The notes beneath the pieces were generated by a model. The model had not been told where the DNA came from and searched no databases. It was given only the letters and a program-made list of their open reading frames with translations. This document shows, in pieces, positions 25,073-34,144 of a DNA stretch of 38,142 bases. This DNA comes from an uncultured bacterium (lineage in GTDB: Bacteria > Bacillota_I > Bacilli_A > RFN20 > CAG-826). The position numbers and the translations under genes are program-made. Every line of letters starts with the position of its first letter. Position 1 is the stretch's first letter. Location: NCBI GenBank assembly GCA_949285665.1, contig CASDYC010000004.1, forward strand, positions 1 to 38,142, read 5' to 3'.

Positions 25073-27055
25073 CTAAACAGCTTTATTTTTATTTCTCTTT
25101 ACTTTATCAATGAAAGTTTTTAACATCATGTCTTCCATAGAAGACATACATACATTATACGTGAATTTATCGATTAAACTAGCATAATGCTTAGAACAAA
25201 TTTCTCTTTCTTCTTTATGTTCAAGCCAATAATCTATTTTTTTAGCTAAATCTTTGGCATTATTATGCTTAAATATGTTTCGATCATCTAAAGCAAAATA
25301 TCTACTTGATGATTTCTTTGAATCGCTAACTAATAGCGTACAGCCACAACAAATTGCTTCAATTATTGATACTGATTCAATATCAATGCCACTTGGATGA
25401 ACATATAAATCACATAAATTATAGTATCTTACAAGTTCATTTAAATTATAAAAACCAAATATAGGTTGATTTGTTAATTTTTTACTCATCTTTTTAACTT
25501 TATCAATTAATGGACCTCTACCAGGTAAGAATAATTGAATTTTATCCTTATATTTTGAATATTTAATAGCTTTTATTAAGGTTTTGTGGCATTTTTCTTT
25601 TGAAAATCTAGCATTATAAACTATTAAATATTTATCTTTAAATTCATCAGGATTTTCAATTTGACTTCTATCTAACTTTTTATAACCTTCTTTTACACAA
25701 TTTGAAATTACAATACCATTACCTAATTTTGAAATTTTTTCAAAAGTTGTTTTCATAAATTCACTAGGATAGGCAATTGTATCAACATATCGATAAAGTT
25801 TTAAATAAAAATCTTTGTAAATCAATCTATTTACAAAATCAACATTTTGCATAAAGAAGTGATTTGTAACATTTTCAGCTTGGCAGTGAAATCCGGCAGT
25901 AATTGGAATTCCCATATGATGAGCATATTTTGCTGCCATTTTACCAAGCATAAATGGCATCATAACATGAACTAGATCAACACCTTTTAATGAAGCTAAA
26001 ATTACTTCAGTATCTTTTTTTGCCAATTGAACACCATTTCTTTTAATATAATCATTAAATATATAGAAATTTCTTGTTTGAGTAACATAAAATCCTTCTT
26101 TTCCTCGTTGATTTTGATCACAACAAAGAACTCTAACAGTATGTCCTCTTTCTTTTAAATATTTAATCAAATTAATACTTGCAACAATTGTTCCATTATT
26201 TTCTTCACCATAAACATCACAAACAACAAGTATTGTAAGTTTTAAATCATTTTTATCTCGATAAATATATTTAACATAAACTTCTTGATTAATAGAATTT
26301 GATAAATTAACTAGTGAATTATAACAACTTTCACCTAAATAATTTATGTTTTCTCTTTCACTAAGCTCTTTTTTTGGATAAATTGGATCACCAATTAAAA
26401 CACTTAATCTAGGTTTTCTAAATAATTTCCAAAAACCTTTTTTAACTCTACGAGCATAAAATACTGGAACTACAGGAGCATTAATTCTTGCTGGATATCT
26501 AAAAGATGAATATTTGAAATGTCTAATTTTTGTATAATATGGCCAAAGTGTTGCCTCTGGAAAAATTGCAACAATTTGTTTTTGATTTTTAACTAAATCT
26601 TCAATTGTAGATTGAAAATTAAGTAAATATCTTGGTGAATTTGGAAGTGGTAAATAACCTAATAATCTTAAAAATGGTCTAGCTGCAATTATTGAAAATG
26701 CTCCACTATGACCAACGGTATTTACTCTTTTTTTACCACCAACATAAAGATTACAAATTACATCAAAAACACCTTCATGATTTGAGTAAATAAAATAACC
26801 TTGATTTGATTTTTTTAATTCTTTTAATTTTGATTTATTTTCAATTTTAACACCAATAAAAAATGCAATAATTTTTGTTAATGGGATTGCAAAACCATAA
26901 GTAAAAATATACGAAATAAAAGCATAAAATTTGCTTCTTTTATATTTAAACTTATCTCCTAACTCTTCTTTTGGCAATTCTTCTCCAAAATCATCTATTA
27001 ATTGATTTGGATCTTCATAATATCTAATTTTACTAAATTTGCTATCAATTCTCAT
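25073..27055 (-). CDS. Fused PlsC-type acyltransferase and GT4 glycosyltransferase
   Basis: A 660-residue protein with two enzyme domains. Residues about 45-260 are a lysophosphatidic-acid-type acyltransferase: the catalytic HX4D is NHEGVFD (His93, Asp98) and the substrate block is FPEATLWP (165-172). Residues about 272-655 are a GT4, GT-B fold glycosyltransferase, with DVYGEENNGT at the acceptor loop and a D-x7-E motif (DIESVSIIE) where the family usually has E-x7-E. This looks like glycolipid or phosphatidate-linked lipid synthesis at the membrane: one domain acylates, the other adds a sugar. Such fusions are uncommon. There are two or three hydrophobic stretches near the N-terminus. Promoter at 27112-27139. 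Confidence 0.85.
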   Translation of the reverse strand: MRIDSKFSKIRYYEDPNQLIDDFGEELPKEELGDKFKYKRSKFYAFISYIFTYGFAIPLTKIIAFFIGVKIENKSKLKELKKSNQGYFIYSNHEGVFDVICNLYVGGKKRVNTVGHSGAFSIIAARPFLRLLGYLPLPNSPRYLLNFQSTIEDLVKNQKQIVAIFPEATLWPYYTKIRHFKYSSFRYPARINAPVVPVFYARRVKKGFWKLFRKPRLSVLIGDPIYPKKELSERENINYLGESCYNSLVNLSNSINQEVYVKYIYRDKNDLKLTILVVCDVYGEENNGTIVASINLIKYLKERGHTVRVLCCDQNQRGKEGFYVTQTRNFYIFNDYIKRNGVQLAKKDTEVILASLKGVDLVHVMMPFMLGKMAAKYAHHMGIPITAGFHCQAENVTNHFFMQNVDFVNRLIYKDFYLKLYRYVDTIAYPSEFMKTTFEKISKLGNGIVISNCVKEGYKKLDRSQIENPDEFKDKYLIVYNARFSKEKCHKTLIKAIKYSKYKDKIQLFLPGRGPLIDKVKKMSKKLTNQPIFGFYNLNELVRYYNLCDLYVHPSGIDIESVSIIEAICCGCTLLVSDSKKSSSRYFALDDRNIFKHNNAKDLAKKIDYWLEHKEEREICSKHYASLIDKFTYNVCMSSMEDMMLKTFIDKVKRNKNKAV

Positions 27056-27093
27056 ACACTAAATATTTTATCAAAAAGTCTATTTAAAAGTAT

Positions 27094-27118
27094 ATATATT
27101 TATTCAAAATAAATATAT
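27094..27118. promoter_or_regulatory. 11-bp inverted repeat over the -10 box
   Basis: ATATATTTATT (27094-27104) and AATAAATATAT (27108-27118) with a CAA centre. It spans the -10 hexamer and start site of the promoter at 27112. It may be an operator, although AT-rich palindromes arise by chance here. Confidence 0.3.
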
Positions 27119-27139
27119 TATTTTGAAAAAACCTGTCAA
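27112..27139 (-). promoter_or_regulatory. Promoter of the acyltransferase-glycosyltransferase gene
   Basis: On the minus strand, a perfect TTGACA (27134-27139), 16 bases, then TATATT (27112-27117). It lies about 55 bases before the start codon. Confidence 0.6.
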
Positions 27140-27160
27140 ACTTTAATATTTTTATTTAGT

Positions 27161-27189
27161 TTTTAATACTAACACTCTTAGTATTAAAA
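27161..27189 (-). terminator. Hairpin at the trxB stop codon
   Basis: The perfect 12-bp arms TTTTAATACTAA (27161-27172) and TTAGTATTAAAA (27178-27189) with a 5-base loop; the stop codon of the thioredoxin reductase gene is within the stem. No clear U-run follows, so termination is plausible but weakly supported. Confidence 0.4.
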
Positions 27190-28104
27190 ATTAATACTTA
27201 AATAATCCTCGATAAACTTAACGGCAACTGCTCCATCACTACATGCAGTTATAATTTGTCTTAATGGTTTTGATCTAATATCTCCAACAGCATAAACTCC
27301 ATCAATGTTTGTTTTTGTTGTTTCATCAGCGTCAATATAACCTTCTTTTGTTAAAGTAATTTGATCCATAAATAGTTCATTATTTGGATCTCTTCCAATT
27401 GCAATAAATAAACCGTCTGTTTTAATATCTAAAAATTTATTATCTAATTTATTAAATATTGTGATTTCACTTATCTTATCATCATTTAATTTTATATCTT
27501 TAACTTCAGAATTATAAAATAAACTAACATTATTAAGTTTTTTAATTTTTTCCATATAAATTTTAGAAGCTTTAAATTTATCACCTCTATAAACAACATT
27601 AACGTGTTTTGCTAAATTAATTAAAATTAATAAATCAGCAATTGCAGAATTACCGCCACCTACTATTGTAACAATTTTATCTTTATAAAAATTCCCATCA
27701 CAAGTCGCACAATATGATAAACCTTTGCCTAAGTAAAATTCTTCGTTTTTAATTCCCAATTTTCTTTCGCTTGCACCAGTTGCAAGAATAACAGTCTTTG
27801 CTTCAAACACGATATTTGATAAGGTATATATTTTTTTAATTTTATCTTTTAATTCTAATTTATTTATATTTTCATAAACAAAATTACAACCTAAATTTCT
27901 GGCTTGTTCATCCATTTTTAGACTTAATTCATAACCTTCAATTTCTTTAATTCCAGGATAATTTTCAATCTTACTAGTTAATAACATTTGGCCACCTGGT
28001 GCCATTTTTTCAATTAATAATACACTAAATCCACTTCTTAATGCATATATTGCAGAAGTTAATCCGCCTGGTCCTCCACCAATTATTGCTACGTCATATA
28101 TCAT
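27184..28104 (-). CDS. trxB: Thioredoxin reductase
   Basis: A 306-residue NADPH-dependent flavoprotein that keeps thioredoxin reduced. It has the FAD-binding GGGPGG (9-14), the redox-active CATCDG (Cys132, Cys135) and the NADPH-binding GGGNSA (149-154). The ending KPLRQIITACSDGAVAVKF is the FAD-side closing motif of low-molecular-weight bacterial TrxB. GAGAG precedes the start. A TATAAT box near 28160 may drive it. Ferredoxin-NADP reductase-like proteins are similar but lack the CATC motif, so the call is firm. Confidence 0.96.
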   Translation of the reverse strand: MIYDVAIIGGGPGGLTSAIYALRSGFSVLLIEKMAPGGQMLLTSKIENYPGIKEIEGYELSLKMDEQARNLGCNFVYENINKLELKDKIKKIYTLSNIVFEAKTVILATGASERKLGIKNEEFYLGKGLSYCATCDGNFYKDKIVTIVGGGNSAIADLLILINLAKHVNVVYRGDKFKASKIYMEKIKKLNNVSLFYNSEVKDIKLNDDKISEITIFNKLDNKFLDIKTDGLFIAIGRDPNNELFMDQITLTKEGYIDADETTKTNIDGVYAVGDIRSKPLRQIITACSDGAVAVKFIEDYLSINF

Positions 28105-28270
28105 AAAATTTCTCTCCTTAAATGAAATGTTTCCTAATGTATTTAATTATACTAGATTAATCATTTTAATTTTTTATATATGCTTAAAAAGAAAAAATTA
28201 TTTATCAAAAATTAACCAACTTTAAATAGATTAATTAGATAAATAATTAATTCATTATCAAAATAATTAA

Positions 28271-28300
28271 AAAATCTTAATGCTTACGCATAAAGATTTT
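28271..28300 (-). terminator. Terminator after the histidine phosphatase gene
   Basis: On the minus strand AAAATCTTTATGC and GCATTAAGATTTT form a 13-bp stem with one mismatch and a GTAA loop, then TTAATTATTT. It overlaps the stop codon. Confidence 0.65.
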
Positions 28301-28907
28301 ATAACTCATTGATATCGTTAATATAAATGTCGTCGTCAATAATATCAATTAGAATAGATTCGCCGCAACCAACGTGCATAATTGGCATAGCCTTATTTGA
28401 CCATTGTCTCTTGTATAAAATAGTCATAAGGATATCAATTACACCTTTATGAGTAACAAGAATTACTGTTTTGTCATTGTATTTGTTTACAAAATTTTCA
28501 AAACCAGTGGTAACTCTTGAAAAGAATTGAGCTGGAGATTCACCATTTGGATAGCATTCATCATATTTAAGTGTAAAGAAGTATAAACCAGGATATTTTT
28601 CTTTTGTTTGCTCTTTGCTAAGATTTTTCAAATCACCATTATTAATTTCTCTGAATTCTGCATCATAAGAAACTGGCAATCCTAATTCAGAAGCTAAAAT
28701 TTCTGAAGTTTCTTTAGCTCGAGGCAAATCACTTGAAACAATTTCATCAAATTTAAAATTCAATTTTTTAATTGTTTCACCTAATTTTTTTGCTTCTTCT
28801 TTACCAAGAACGCTTAAAGTTGAATCACTCCATCCGCCCACTCTTAAAGGGACATCTTTGCCGTGTCTAACCAAAAGAATCTTGATCTTTTTATTTTTGA
28901 AATCCAT
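28299..28907 (-). CDS. Histidine phosphatase family protein (phosphoglycerate mutase-like)
   Basis: A small cytoplasmic phosphatase of about 202 residues. The catalytic LVRHG motif (phospho-His) lies at residues 12-16, the second Arg is in SSDLPRAKETSEIL, and the second His is in VTHKGVID. I choose ATG at 28905-28907: the frame extends to TTG at 28937, but there the added ten residues are unlike the family and run through the promoter. A TATAGT box lies nine bases ahead of the ATG, so the mRNA may be almost leaderless, with no ribosome site seen. Substrate unknown; alpha-ribazole or sugar phosphatase is possible as well as mutase. Confidence 0.85.
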   Translation of the reverse strand: MDFKNKKIKILLVRHGKDVPLRVGGWSDSTLSVLGKEEAKKLGETIKKLNFKFDEIVSSDLPRAKETSEILASELGLPVSYDAEFREINNGDLKNLSKEQTKEKYPGLYFFTLKYDECYPNGESPAQFFSRVTTGFENFVNKYNDKTVILVTHKGVIDILMTILYKRQWSNKAMPIMHVGCGESILIDIIDDDIYINDINEL

Positions 28908-29049
28908 CTTGTTAAAACTATAACATAGATTGATCAATTAATAAAGACATTGAAAAAATTTTTTTATTTTTTTATTTTGACAGTGTAAAAATTTCTTATT
29001 TTTCACTTGATAAAATTTTTATTAAATTTTTCATAAAAAACTACTTAAA

Positions 29050-29071
29050 ACTTAAATATTTTAAGTATAAT
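29050..29071 (+). promoter_or_regulatory. Promoter of the endonuclease I gene, with palindrome
   Basis: TATAAT (29066-29071) stands only six bases before ATG, with no Shine-Dalgarno, so a leaderless mRNA is likely. Just upstream, ACTTAAATATTTTAAGT (29050-29066) is a 7-bp-arm palindrome and possible operator. The -35 region is weak. Confidence 0.5.
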
Positions 29072-29077
29072 TATAAT

Positions 29078-31156
29078 ATGATTAAACAAATTTTTTTAAG
29101 TAGCTTAATTCTATTATCACCATATGTTTCTAAGACATATGATAATAATAATGTCAATCAATCTTTTTCAATTTCAGATCAAAATCAAATAGCACAATAT
29201 TACAAAAATATTGATACATCAAGTAATGAAAATACTTTAATTTCATTACACAATTTATTAAAAACAAATCAAACAAAAGTTAATTATGAATCTGGTGATA
29301 CAACTTCTACTTCTTGGAGTGGTTTTTCATTAGCTGATAGAAATTTAGAGCTTTCACCATTCACTCAAGAAGAATTAAATAGCAAAAAATTTAAAACTAG
29401 CGATATTTGGGTAAATATCATGTATGTTGATCGCCCAATATATGTTAGTAACAAATTAAATTCAGGTGAATATAAATATTATTCTAATATAACAAAAGGG
29501 GATTTAATTTCAGGTCAATTTAATTCTAATTCTTTAGGAAGAGAACATGTCTTTCCAAAATTTTATGGATTTAATGGACAAGACGGAGATGAATATAAGA
29601 AATATTTTGCTGGTGTAGATATGCACAATTTGCACACCTCTGATGGAAGAAATAATTCAATTGGTCATAGAAATTATCCCTATGGATTTGTTGATGAAAC
29701 TCAAAATGGTAAAATTTTAGAAGTTAGCAATAACTTAACTAACACTATTACTGGATATCGACAAGAAAGCGATAAGTATGAATATATTTATGAGCCAGAA
29801 GATGATATTAAAGGCGATATTGCAAGAAGTATATTTTATATGGTTGCAAGATATTATGTCTATGAAGAAAAAGATGCAATTAATCAGCCATCACCAGCTT
29901 TAAGGCTTGGAAATGATATATCAATGCAAGCAGTTGAACCAAATGATACAAAAAATAATCCAGCTGTTTATGGAATCTTAGATGATTTATTATTATGGAA
30001 TGAATTAGATCCAGTCAGTGAACAAGAAAAACAAAGAAACGAAATTGTTTATCAATTTATTCAAAATAATAGAAATCCATTTATTGATTATCCAAATTGG
30101 GTGAATATTTTATTTTCAAATTCTCAAGATAAAATAAATTTAAATATTGAAAATGGTATTGATGAATATGGATTTAAAATAAAACTTCCAAGTGATTTTA
30201 ATACTTCTTATAAAATTAATGATACTGTTAATTTATCAAAAATTACTTTTGAATACATTAATAATGATAAATCAAGTCAAGTTATTGATCCAAATTTAGT
30301 TAATACTTATATTTTAGATGATAATGGTAATTTTAATAAATTAGATGAAACTGAATTTGACATAACTAAAAACACATTAATTAGATATGAATACAAAATT
30401 AATAATCAAACATATTTTGATGATTTAACACTTACTACTTCTGATAATCCTCTTGGAAATATTTCATTAAGCATTTCAAGCGATAATTTAAAAACAACAT
30501 ATAGATTAAATGATTCTATATCTTTAGATGTTATCAGTGTTAAATTAAATAATAATGGTATCTTAAATGAACTAAAAAAAGATGAATTTGATTTATTTAT
30601 TAAAGGCCCAAAAGATAAAGAATTTAGGTTAATTGACACTAATCCATATACACTTAATTTACCTGGGAAATATCAATTATATGCAACTTATATGTTTGAT
30701 GATACTTTAATTACATCAAATAAATTAGAAATTAATGTAATTGATCAAGAAAACACATACATAAAAATAAATTCAAATAATTTATTCAAATTAAATTACG
30801 GAATATTTGAACCACTTGAATTAAATAAATTAGATATTGAATTTTACTTTAATAATTCATTAATTAATTTAGATGATTCGATATCTGTTTCATACATATT
30901 AACAGGACCAAATAATATTAATGAATTATTAAATGTAAAAGATGAATATATGTTATCAAGTCTTGGAGAATATAATTTACATGTTGAAATAACTTATTTT
31001 GATACAACTATTTCATCAAATACAATCACTTTAAATGTTGCTATCTCTACTTTCCAATATATTTTAATAATTGTTGGTGTTTTAATTATTTTAATTATAG
31101 TTATTGTTACATTTGTCTTAAAAAATAAAAAGAAATCAAAGAAAAGAAAAAAATAA
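29078..31156 (+). CDS. Membrane-anchored endonuclease I family protein
   Basis: A 692-residue secreted protein: signal peptide (1-20), endonuclease I (His-Me finger) domain at about 100-345, two or three Ig-like domains (about 350-650), a membrane helix (about 655-683) and a Lys/Arg-rich cytoplasmic tail. The catalytic block GREHVFPKFYG (His157) and DMHNLHTSDGRNNSIGHRNYPYG with the metal-binding Asn match the family that degrades DNA and RNA outside the cell. It probably scavenges nucleotides for an organism with limited synthesis. It is longer than standalone endonuclease I (about 230 residues) because of the stalk and anchor. Convergent with the MFS gene; shared terminator follows. Confidence 0.87.
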   Translation: MIKQIFLSSLILLSPYVSKTYDNNNVNQSFSISDQNQIAQYYKNIDTSSNENTLISLHNLLKTNQTKVNYESGDTTSTSWSGFSLADRNLELSPFTQEELNSKKFKTSDIWVNIMYVDRPIYVSNKLNSGEYKYYSNITKGDLISGQFNSNSLGREHVFPKFYGFNGQDGDEYKKYFAGVDMHNLHTSDGRNNSIGHRNYPYGFVDETQNGKILEVSNNLTNTITGYRQESDKYEYIYEPEDDIKGDIARSIFYMVARYYVYEEKDAINQPSPALRLGNDISMQAVEPNDTKNNPAVYGILDDLLLWNELDPVSEQEKQRNEIVYQFIQNNRNPFIDYPNWVNILFSNSQDKINLNIENGIDEYGFKIKLPSDFNTSYKINDTVNLSKITFEYINNDKSSQVIDPNLVNTYILDDNGNFNKLDETEFDITKNTLIRYEYKINNQTYFDDLTLTTSDNPLGNISLSISSDNLKTTYRLNDSISLDVISVKLNNNGILNELKKDEFDLFIKGPKDKEFRLIDTNPYTLNLPGKYQLYATYMFDDTLITSNKLEINVIDQENTYIKINSNNLFKLNYGIFEPLELNKLDIEFYFNNSLINLDDSISVSYILTGPNNINELLNVKDEYMLSSLGEYNLHVEITYFDTTISSNTITLNVAISTFQYILIIVGVLIILIIVIVTFVLKNKKKSKKRKK

Positions 31157-31192
31157 ATAACTAATATTACACTAAAAATTAACTAAATTTAT

Positions 31193-31256
31193 AAATAAAA
31201 ACAACTAATTAATTACTTGCTATTTAATTTAATTAAGTTGTTTTTATTTTTTGTCT
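31193..31256. terminator. Bidirectional terminator between convergent genes
   Basis: A long stem AAATAAAAACAACT/AGTTGTTTTTATTT with further TTAATT pairing (31193-31212 and about 31229-31249) runs into TTTTTTG on the plus strand. The reverse strand end lies inside the last codons of the MFS gene. Confidence 0.6.
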
Positions 31257-32472
31257 GAATTAATACTAATTCATTACCAACTGTTAACAAAACTAAGAAA
31301 ATTAATGTCACATAAGGAAGAATTAAAAATCCCTCATGGAATTCACTACTTCCAATATTAATATTTTCTCCAATTATTCCAAATAATGGAGCTGCAGTTA
31401 TATTTGCAATATAAGCACAACCAATTTGAATTGACATAATATTTTGTGATAATTCTTTTGTAAATCTATCTGGTGTTGCATGAACAATCGCAGGATAAAC
31501 TGGCCCACAACCAAAACCAACTAAACAAACTCCCATAGGCATTAAAATGCTATTAACATTCATTCCAAATCCATTAAACATTAATAAAATTAATCCTACT
31601 AAAATTATTGCTTCTCCAATCCTAATTCTATTATTATCAGAAATTAAAGATGAAACAAAGCCAGCTACAAATCTACCAGTAGCAATTCCAATAAAGAAGT
31701 ATGCTGTCCACTGTGTTGCAACTTCATAGCTAATTCCAATTGAAGTATATGCCATCATACTTGAAAACCATAAGGCAATTAATTGCTCAACAGCAATATA
31801 TGAAAAGAAGGCAATAATTGTAAAAACAGCACCTTTAATTGTAAACGATTTAAAAAATCCAAGACTAATTTCATTTACTTCTTGATGTTTTTCTTCCGCA
31901 ATTCTAATAAATTGTTTTTCAGCTTTATCCCAGACAAAGATTGTTGACAAAACAAATAAAAATATTGCTGTTTGAATTGAAGCTAAAACCCACAAACCAA
32001 TTCTCCAACCACTATCAGCATCTAATGCTAAAAATGCAGATAAAATAAATGGAGAGACGACTGTTCCTAATCCCCAAAATCCATGTAAAAAGTTCATGTG
32101 TTCAGCTTTATAATGAAGTGCTACATAATTATTTAGTGTACAATCAATTGCTCCTGCTCCAAGTCCAAAAGGAATTGCCGATAAACATAGTAATAAGAAA
32201 CTACTTGAAAATGACATACAAATAATTCCAATACAAGTTAGAGCAACAGAAAAGCAACATACCCATTTAGATGAGAATATTTTAATTAATTTTATTGTTA
32301 AAAATGATGAAATTATTGTACAAAGAGATATCGTTACAGTTAAAAATCCTTGATAATCTGGAGATACATTAAGACTTTGAGCAATTGATGGCCAAGATGA
32401 GCCAACAATTGAATCTGGTAATCCTAATGAAACAAATACAACATAAATAATAACTAGTAAAAATATTGTCAT
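31213..32472 (-). CDS. MFS transporter, substrate unknown
   Basis: A 419-residue membrane protein with about twelve helices of the major facilitator superfamily. The first part (LPDSIVGSSWPSIAQSLNVS, then SSKWVCCFSVALTCIG) resembles sugar- or drug-type MFS proteins of Firmicutes, and the segment GFGCGPVYPAIVHATPD near residue 330 is typical of the fucose/glucose transporter-like branch. There is no helpful operon partner. The ATG at 32470-32472 has no clear ribosome site; a possible TATTAT box is five bases away. The hairpin at 32519-32541 separates it from the acyl-CoA synthetase gene upstream. I cannot assign a cargo. Confidence 0.8.
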   Translation of the reverse strand: MTIFLLVIIYVVFVSLGLPDSIVGSSWPSIAQSLNVSPDYQGFLTVTISLCTIISSFLTIKLIKIFSSKWVCCFSVALTCIGIICMSFSSSFLLLCLSAIPFGLGAGAIDCTLNNYVALHYKAEHMNFLHGFWGLGTVVSPFILSAFLALDADSGWRIGLWVLASIQTAIFLFVLSTIFVWDKAEKQFIRIAEEKHQEVNEISLGFFKSFTIKGAVFTIIAFFSYIAVEQLIALWFSSMMAYTSIGISYEVATQWTAYFFIGIATGRFVAGFVSSLISDNNRIRIGEAIILVGLILLMFNGFGMNVNSILMPMGVCLVGFGCGPVYPAIVHATPDRFTKELSQNIMSIQIGCAYIANITAAPLFGIIGENINIGSSEFHEGFLILPYVTLIFLVLLTVGNELVLIQTKNKNNLIKLNSK

Positions 32473-32518
32473 ACAAGATAATAAGATACTATCAAATTTA
32501 TTAAAATCAATACGTTAT

Positions 32519-32541
32519 GTATATTATTTTTAATAATATAC
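32519..32541. other. 10-bp perfect hairpin between the acyl-CoA synthetase and MFS genes
   Basis: GTATATTATT (32519-32528) and AATAATATAC (32532-32541) with a 3-base loop, eight bases after the synthetase stop. There is no U-run on the minus strand. It may be a weak terminator or an operator of the MFS gene. Confidence 0.4.
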
Positions 32542-32548
32542 AAGTAAA

Positions 32549-34144
32549 TTAATATTTATTTAAAGCATTTATATCAATTTTCCCAATACTAGTTTTTGGT
32601 AATTTATCAACATAAATTATTTCTTTTGGAAGGGCATATCTTCCACAATATTTATCAATAATTTGTTTTATTTCATTAACATCTTTATGGTTTTTGTGAT
32701 TTCTATCTAATACTATAAATAATTTAACTCGGTGTCCAAACTCTTTATCCTCAACTCCAATTGCAGCACAATCAAAAATAAAATCATATTTTTTTAATGC
32801 TTCTTCAATATCACTTGGAAAAACATTAATTCCTTTTACTTTTATAATATTCTTAATTCTTTGTTTATAAAATAAGAAATTTTCTTCATCAATATAACCA
32901 AAATCACCAGTTTCAACCCATTTAATATTATCTTTATCAATATAAAATGAATTTTTTTCATCATTTAAATAATGATTCATAATTGTTTCACCAGTTATAT
33001 AAATTTCACCTGGTTTATTAAAACCAAGATCATTTTTATTTTGATCTAATATTTTCATTTTTACATTAGTTAATATTTTTCCAACACTATTATCTTTATG
33101 ATATAAATTTGTATTTACAGCACACACTCCAGTTGTCTCAGTTAATCCATATCCTTCATATAATCTAGCTTTTGAATTATGTTTAATCATTAAATTATTA
33201 AATTTATTTCTTAATGAAGAAGACACAAAATCTCCACCAACAAAACAAATGTATAAATCTTTTAAACCTTTATTATCAAATTTTTTATTTCTTAACAATG
33301 CTTCATATAAAATTGGAATTCCAATCATAAATGACATATAACCTTTTTTTATTAATTTACACACTTCATTACTAGAAAATTTTGGCATTAAAATATCACA
33401 TCCACCATGATAAATACAAACGTGAATTCCCATTGCAAGACCATAAGCATGGAAAAATGGTAAAACAGCTAACATATATTTTCCAACACCATTTTTTAAT
33501 TCTAGTAATACATTAAACTGATCTGTTAATGCATTTAAGGCGAAATTTGATATCGCAATTGTTTTTGTATTTCCACTAGTTCCTCCAGATTGTAAATAAA
33601 ATGAATCTTTTAAATAATCATTATCGAATTCTTTTAATTCACTTTTAATATTAAAATCACTACTAGTTATTTTTGCTTGCTTGATATTTTTTAGTTTATT
33701 TTTATTCAGTAATTTATATCCTGATTTTAAAAATATATTAAGCTCATCACTAACAATGCATGGGATTACTAAAATATTGTCATTTTTAAAATCTTTAAAT
33801 TCAACATATGACGTGTCAAGACAAAATAATATTTTAGAATTAACTTTGTCCATAACTAATTTTAAGTTTGTTGCATTCATTAAAGGATGAATTAAATTTC
33901 CAATTGCTCCAATTTGATTAATTGCATATAAAAGATAAATTGCTTGAGGAATATTTGGAAGACATAACGTAATCACATCGTTTCTTTTAATTCCTAGTTC
34001 TTTTAATTTATAAGCATATTGATTTATTTTTTTAATAAATTTAGAAAACTTAATAAATTTACCTTTAAAATATAAGGCATTTTTATTTGGATATAATTTA
34101 GCACTTCTTAAAATTGCTTCATAAGCTGTTAATTTATAATTCAT
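32549..34144 (-). CDS. Acyl-CoA synthetase (AMP-forming), substrate unknown
   Basis: A 531-residue enzyme that activates a carboxylic acid with ATP. It shows the AMP-binding motif YLQSGGTSGNTKTIA, the core GYGLTETTGV, TGDFGYID and the C-terminal catalytic Lys in KTSIGKIDINAL. Length is normal for a soluble medium- or long-chain ligase. The start overlaps the TGA of the upstream acyltransferase gene by four bases (ATGA), so the two are translated together. Together they may activate and transfer an acyl group onto a membrane or surface molecule. Specificity cannot be read from the sequence. Confidence 0.88.
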   Translation of the reverse strand: MNYKLTAYEAILRSAKLYPNKNALYFKGKFIKFSKFIKKINQYAYKLKELGIKRNDVITLCLPNIPQAIYLLYAINQIGAIGNLIHPLMNATNLKLVMDKVNSKILFCLDTSYVEFKDFKNDNILVIPCIVSDELNIFLKSGYKLLNKNKLKNIKQAKITSSDFNIKSELKEFDNDYLKDSFYLQSGGTSGNTKTIAISNFALNALTDQFNVLLELKNGVGKYMLAVLPFFHAYGLAMGIHVCIYHGGCDILMPKFSSNEVCKLIKKGYMSFMIGIPILYEALLRNKKFDNKGLKDLYICFVGGDFVSSSLRNKFNNLMIKHNSKARLYEGYGLTETTGVCAVNTNLYHKDNSVGKILTNVKMKILDQNKNDLGFNKPGEIYITGETIMNHYLNDEKNSFYIDKDNIKWVETGDFGYIDEENFLFYKQRIKNIIKVKGINVFPSDIEEALKKYDFIFDCAAIGVEDKEFGHRVKLFIVLDRNHKNHKDVNEIKQIIDKYCGRYALPKEIIYVDKLPKTSIGKIDINALNKY

